Position numbers and translations under genes: made by a program. A DNA stretch of 64,000 nt from Micromonospora sp. M71_S20 (lineage in GTDB: Bacteria; Actinomycetota; Actinomycetes; Mycobacteriales; Micromonosporaceae): the NCBI RefSeq assembly GCF_003664255.1, contig NZ_RCCV01000001.1, positions 3,720,001 through 3,784,000 on the forward strand, given 5' to 3'. The notes below the pieces were generated by a model. The model did not search any database. It worked only from the letters and a program-made list of their open reading frames with translations, and was not told the origin of the DNA. This document shows positions 62,665-64,000 of this stretch, one piece after another. Position 1 is the first letter of the stretch; the number at the start of each line of letters is the position of its first letter.

Positions 62665-63650
62665 GCGGTCGCCTTGGCGACCGCCTCGTCGAGAATCAAC
62701 CCCAACGCGCGGGTGCCCCGGCCCGAGGCCCACAGCTCCGCAGGCACCTCGTGCGCCCGGCCCTCCCGCACTGCCGTGATCCGCTTCCACACGGGGTTGG
62801 CGGCGTACTGGGCCGACACCGTCCTGGCGTCCGGGCCAAAGGTGAACGACTGGATGAACACGATGTCCGGGTCGCGCGTGAGGATCTCCTCCACGTTGTA
62901 CGCCTGCGCGGTGTCGAAGCCGCCGCCCTTGCTCGGCCACGGGTAGTCGAACACCTGCGACAGCAGGTGGCCGAGCAGGTCGTCGGAGGTGTTGACCCCG
63001 ATCGACGTGCCGCCGTACATCGCCAGCGCGGTCGTCTTGTTCAGTCCACGCTCGGTCGAGGTGGCCCGGGCGGCGGCGAGCCGGTCGCGGAACGCCCGCT
63101 CGGCCCGCACCTGCTGGGCGCCGCGGTCGGTGAGCGCCGCCACGTCGCGCAGGTAGCGCACCGAGTCCTCGTACGTCTTCACCTCGACCAGCCACAGCGG
63201 CGCGAACTTCTCGATCGCCGGGCGAAGCTGGTCGTGCGCTCCAGCGAGACCCATGACGAGGTCCGGCTTCGTGGCGGCGATCGCCGCCACGTCCTCGTTG
63301 CCGAACATGCCCGGCAGGGTGGGCACGGCCTTGCCGGCCTCCCCGAGGTAGTCGGGACGGGCGACGAGCTTCGGCGTGGTGGTCGCCGCCGGCGTCAGAC
63401 CCAGTTCCACCAGCGCGTCGTCGCACAACCCGGTCAGGCAGACGATCCGGTCCGGCTTCGACTTCAGGCTGACCGTCTGCCCTCGTGCGTCGGTCAGGCT
63501 CAACGTGTGGGTCACCGCCTCCACCGGCGGCGCGGAAGGCGCGACGGCGGCAGCGGGCTGCGACGGTGCGGAGGAGCCACCGCAGCCGGTCAGCGTGGCA
63601 CCAGCGGCGAGCAGGGCGGACAGGGCGAGACGTAGTCGTGTCACAACCAT
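62661..63650 (-). CDS. Metallophore-binding lipoprotein of ABC importer
   Basis: A 329-residue lipoprotein: lipobox 'TLTGC' (Cys23), a short Ser/Pro/Ala linker, then a TroA/FecB-like fold with 'KPDRIVCLTGLCDDALVELG', 'AATKPDLVMGLAG' and 'LTRDPDIVFIQSFTFG'. Two Cys in 'CLTGLCDD' are unusual for the family. It heads the six-gene operon and lies 34 bp after the Zur-like box. Ligand unknown; a zinc or other metal chelate is likely. Confidence 0.88.
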   Translation of the reverse strand: MVVTRLRLALSALLAAGATLTGCGGSSAPSQPAAAVAPSAPPVEAVTHTLSLTDARGQTVSLKSKPDRIVCLTGLCDDALVELGLTPAATTTPKLVARPDYLGEAGKAVPTLPGMFGNEDVAAIAATKPDLVMGLAGAHDQLRPAIEKFAPLWLVEVKTYEDSVRYLRDVAALTDRGAQQVRAERAFRDRLAAARATSTERGLNKTTALAMYGGTSIGVNTSDDLLGHLLSQVFDYPWPSKGGGFDTAQAYNVEEILTRDPDIVFIQSFTFGPDARTVSAQYAANPVWKRITAVREGRAHEVPAELWASGRGTRALGLILDEAVAKATA

Positions 63651-63684
63651 GAACTTTCGTTGGGAAGCAGAGGCAACCCGGTAA

Positions 63685-63699
63685 CGATAACGGTTGTCA
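63685..63699 (-). promoter_or_regulatory. Zur-like operator of the second importer operon
   Basis: On the minus strand TGACAACCGTTATCG. TGACAA matches the box at 1681, and CCGTT-TCG matches the box at 9925 except for one position. It sits 35-49 bp upstream of the lipoprotein start. A Fur site is the alternative reading. Confidence 0.7.
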
Positions 63700-63770
63700 T
63701 AAGCGATTACGTCGTGGGGTGGGGAGCTCGCCGGCCAGGCCGCGATCCGCACCGAGGACCGGCGGGCGAT

Positions 63771-64000
63771 GACCGCCGAGCCGTCGCCGAGTACCTGAGC
63801 CGCGCCGCCCGCGAGTTCACCACCGGTCCCGGGCGCGGCTGCATGATCTCGACGGGCATGCTGGCCACGAGCCCGGATGCACGCGTCGCGGCCGAGGCCG
63901 TCCGCATCGAGCGCGAACGCGCGCTGGACATGATCCGCAACCGCTGCGACGACGCCCTGGAACAGGGGGAGCTTCCCGAGGAAGCCGACACCGAGAGCCT
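63771..64000 (+). pseudogene. TetR-family regulator lacking its N-terminal DNA-binding part (cut by window edge)
   Basis: The frame reads 'AVAEYLSRAAREFTTGPGRG', 'CMISTGMLATSPDARVAAEA' and 'ERALDMIRNRCDDALEQGEL', the ligand-domain pattern of many TetR/AcrR proteins. No start codon or helix-turn-helix precedes it; upstream lies only the promoter region of the lipoprotein operon. The gene is therefore 5'-truncated or frameshifted, and its end is beyond the window. Confidence 0.65.

Overview
The window is high-GC DNA with GTG/TTG starts, 1-4 bp stop/start overlaps, SARP, HxlR, ECF and TetR regulators and WD40 proteins. It is clearly from an actinobacterium, probably a filamentous one. The genus is not proven; a Micromonosporaceae-like host is my guess.

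Left part (1-10.7 kb), zinc starvation. Four Zur-box-like palindromes sit in front of: a divergent MFS exporter and a three-enzyme operon (SAM methyltransferase, DUF364-like protein, cysteine-synthase-fold PLP enzyme); a FecCD-type importer (permease, ATPase, lipoprotein); a COG0523 (CobW) protein with L31; and an L28-L33-S14 operon. The four ribosomal proteins lack the usual zinc-binding cysteines. I read the region as a zinc-deprivation locus with a possible uncharacterised zincophore-like pathway. The product is not known.

Middle-left (10.7-34.9 kb), ordinary chromosome with small accessory patches: an AfsR/SARP regulator, two lipoproteins, a membrane WD40 protein, a dead zinc alcohol dehydrogenase, a P-loop kinase, a monooxygenase-fold protein, a DHA2 exporter with HxlR regulator, transposase remnants around a SnoaL-like gene, a cold-shock protein, a CPBP protease/histidine kinase/response regulator operon, peptidase E, a divergent pair with mirror-image leaders, and a DGPF/ECF sigma pair.

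Middle-right (34.9-56.4 kb), a mosaic island. It holds an integrase remnant, a TetR/FBP operon with a clear operator, and two copies of the 3' half of tRNA-Arg(ACG) plus terminator about 11.5 kb apart. Between and around these are broken genes (cytosine methyltransferase, IS5 and IS701 transposases, serine recombinase, Cas3, DNA ligase, nucleotidyltransferase, SMI1, GNAT), several immunity-like small proteins, a coupled pair of membrane-anchored paralogues, an LPXTG surface protein, a FAD oxidoreductase, an adenylate-kinase-like protein without P-loop, and one full-length but mutated IS701-type element.

Right part (56.4-64 kb), second Zur-linked uptake operon. A lipoprotein, two FecCD permeases, an ATPase and two fused ABC half-transporters of the YbtPQ/IrtAB type are translationally coupled in one operon behind a Zur-like box. 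The two ends of the window may therefore belong to one zinc regulon: make and export a chelator, retrieve it by two ABC routes, and save zinc by swapping ribosomal proteins. This joint picture is inference. The window ends in a TetR gene lacking its DNA-binding part.
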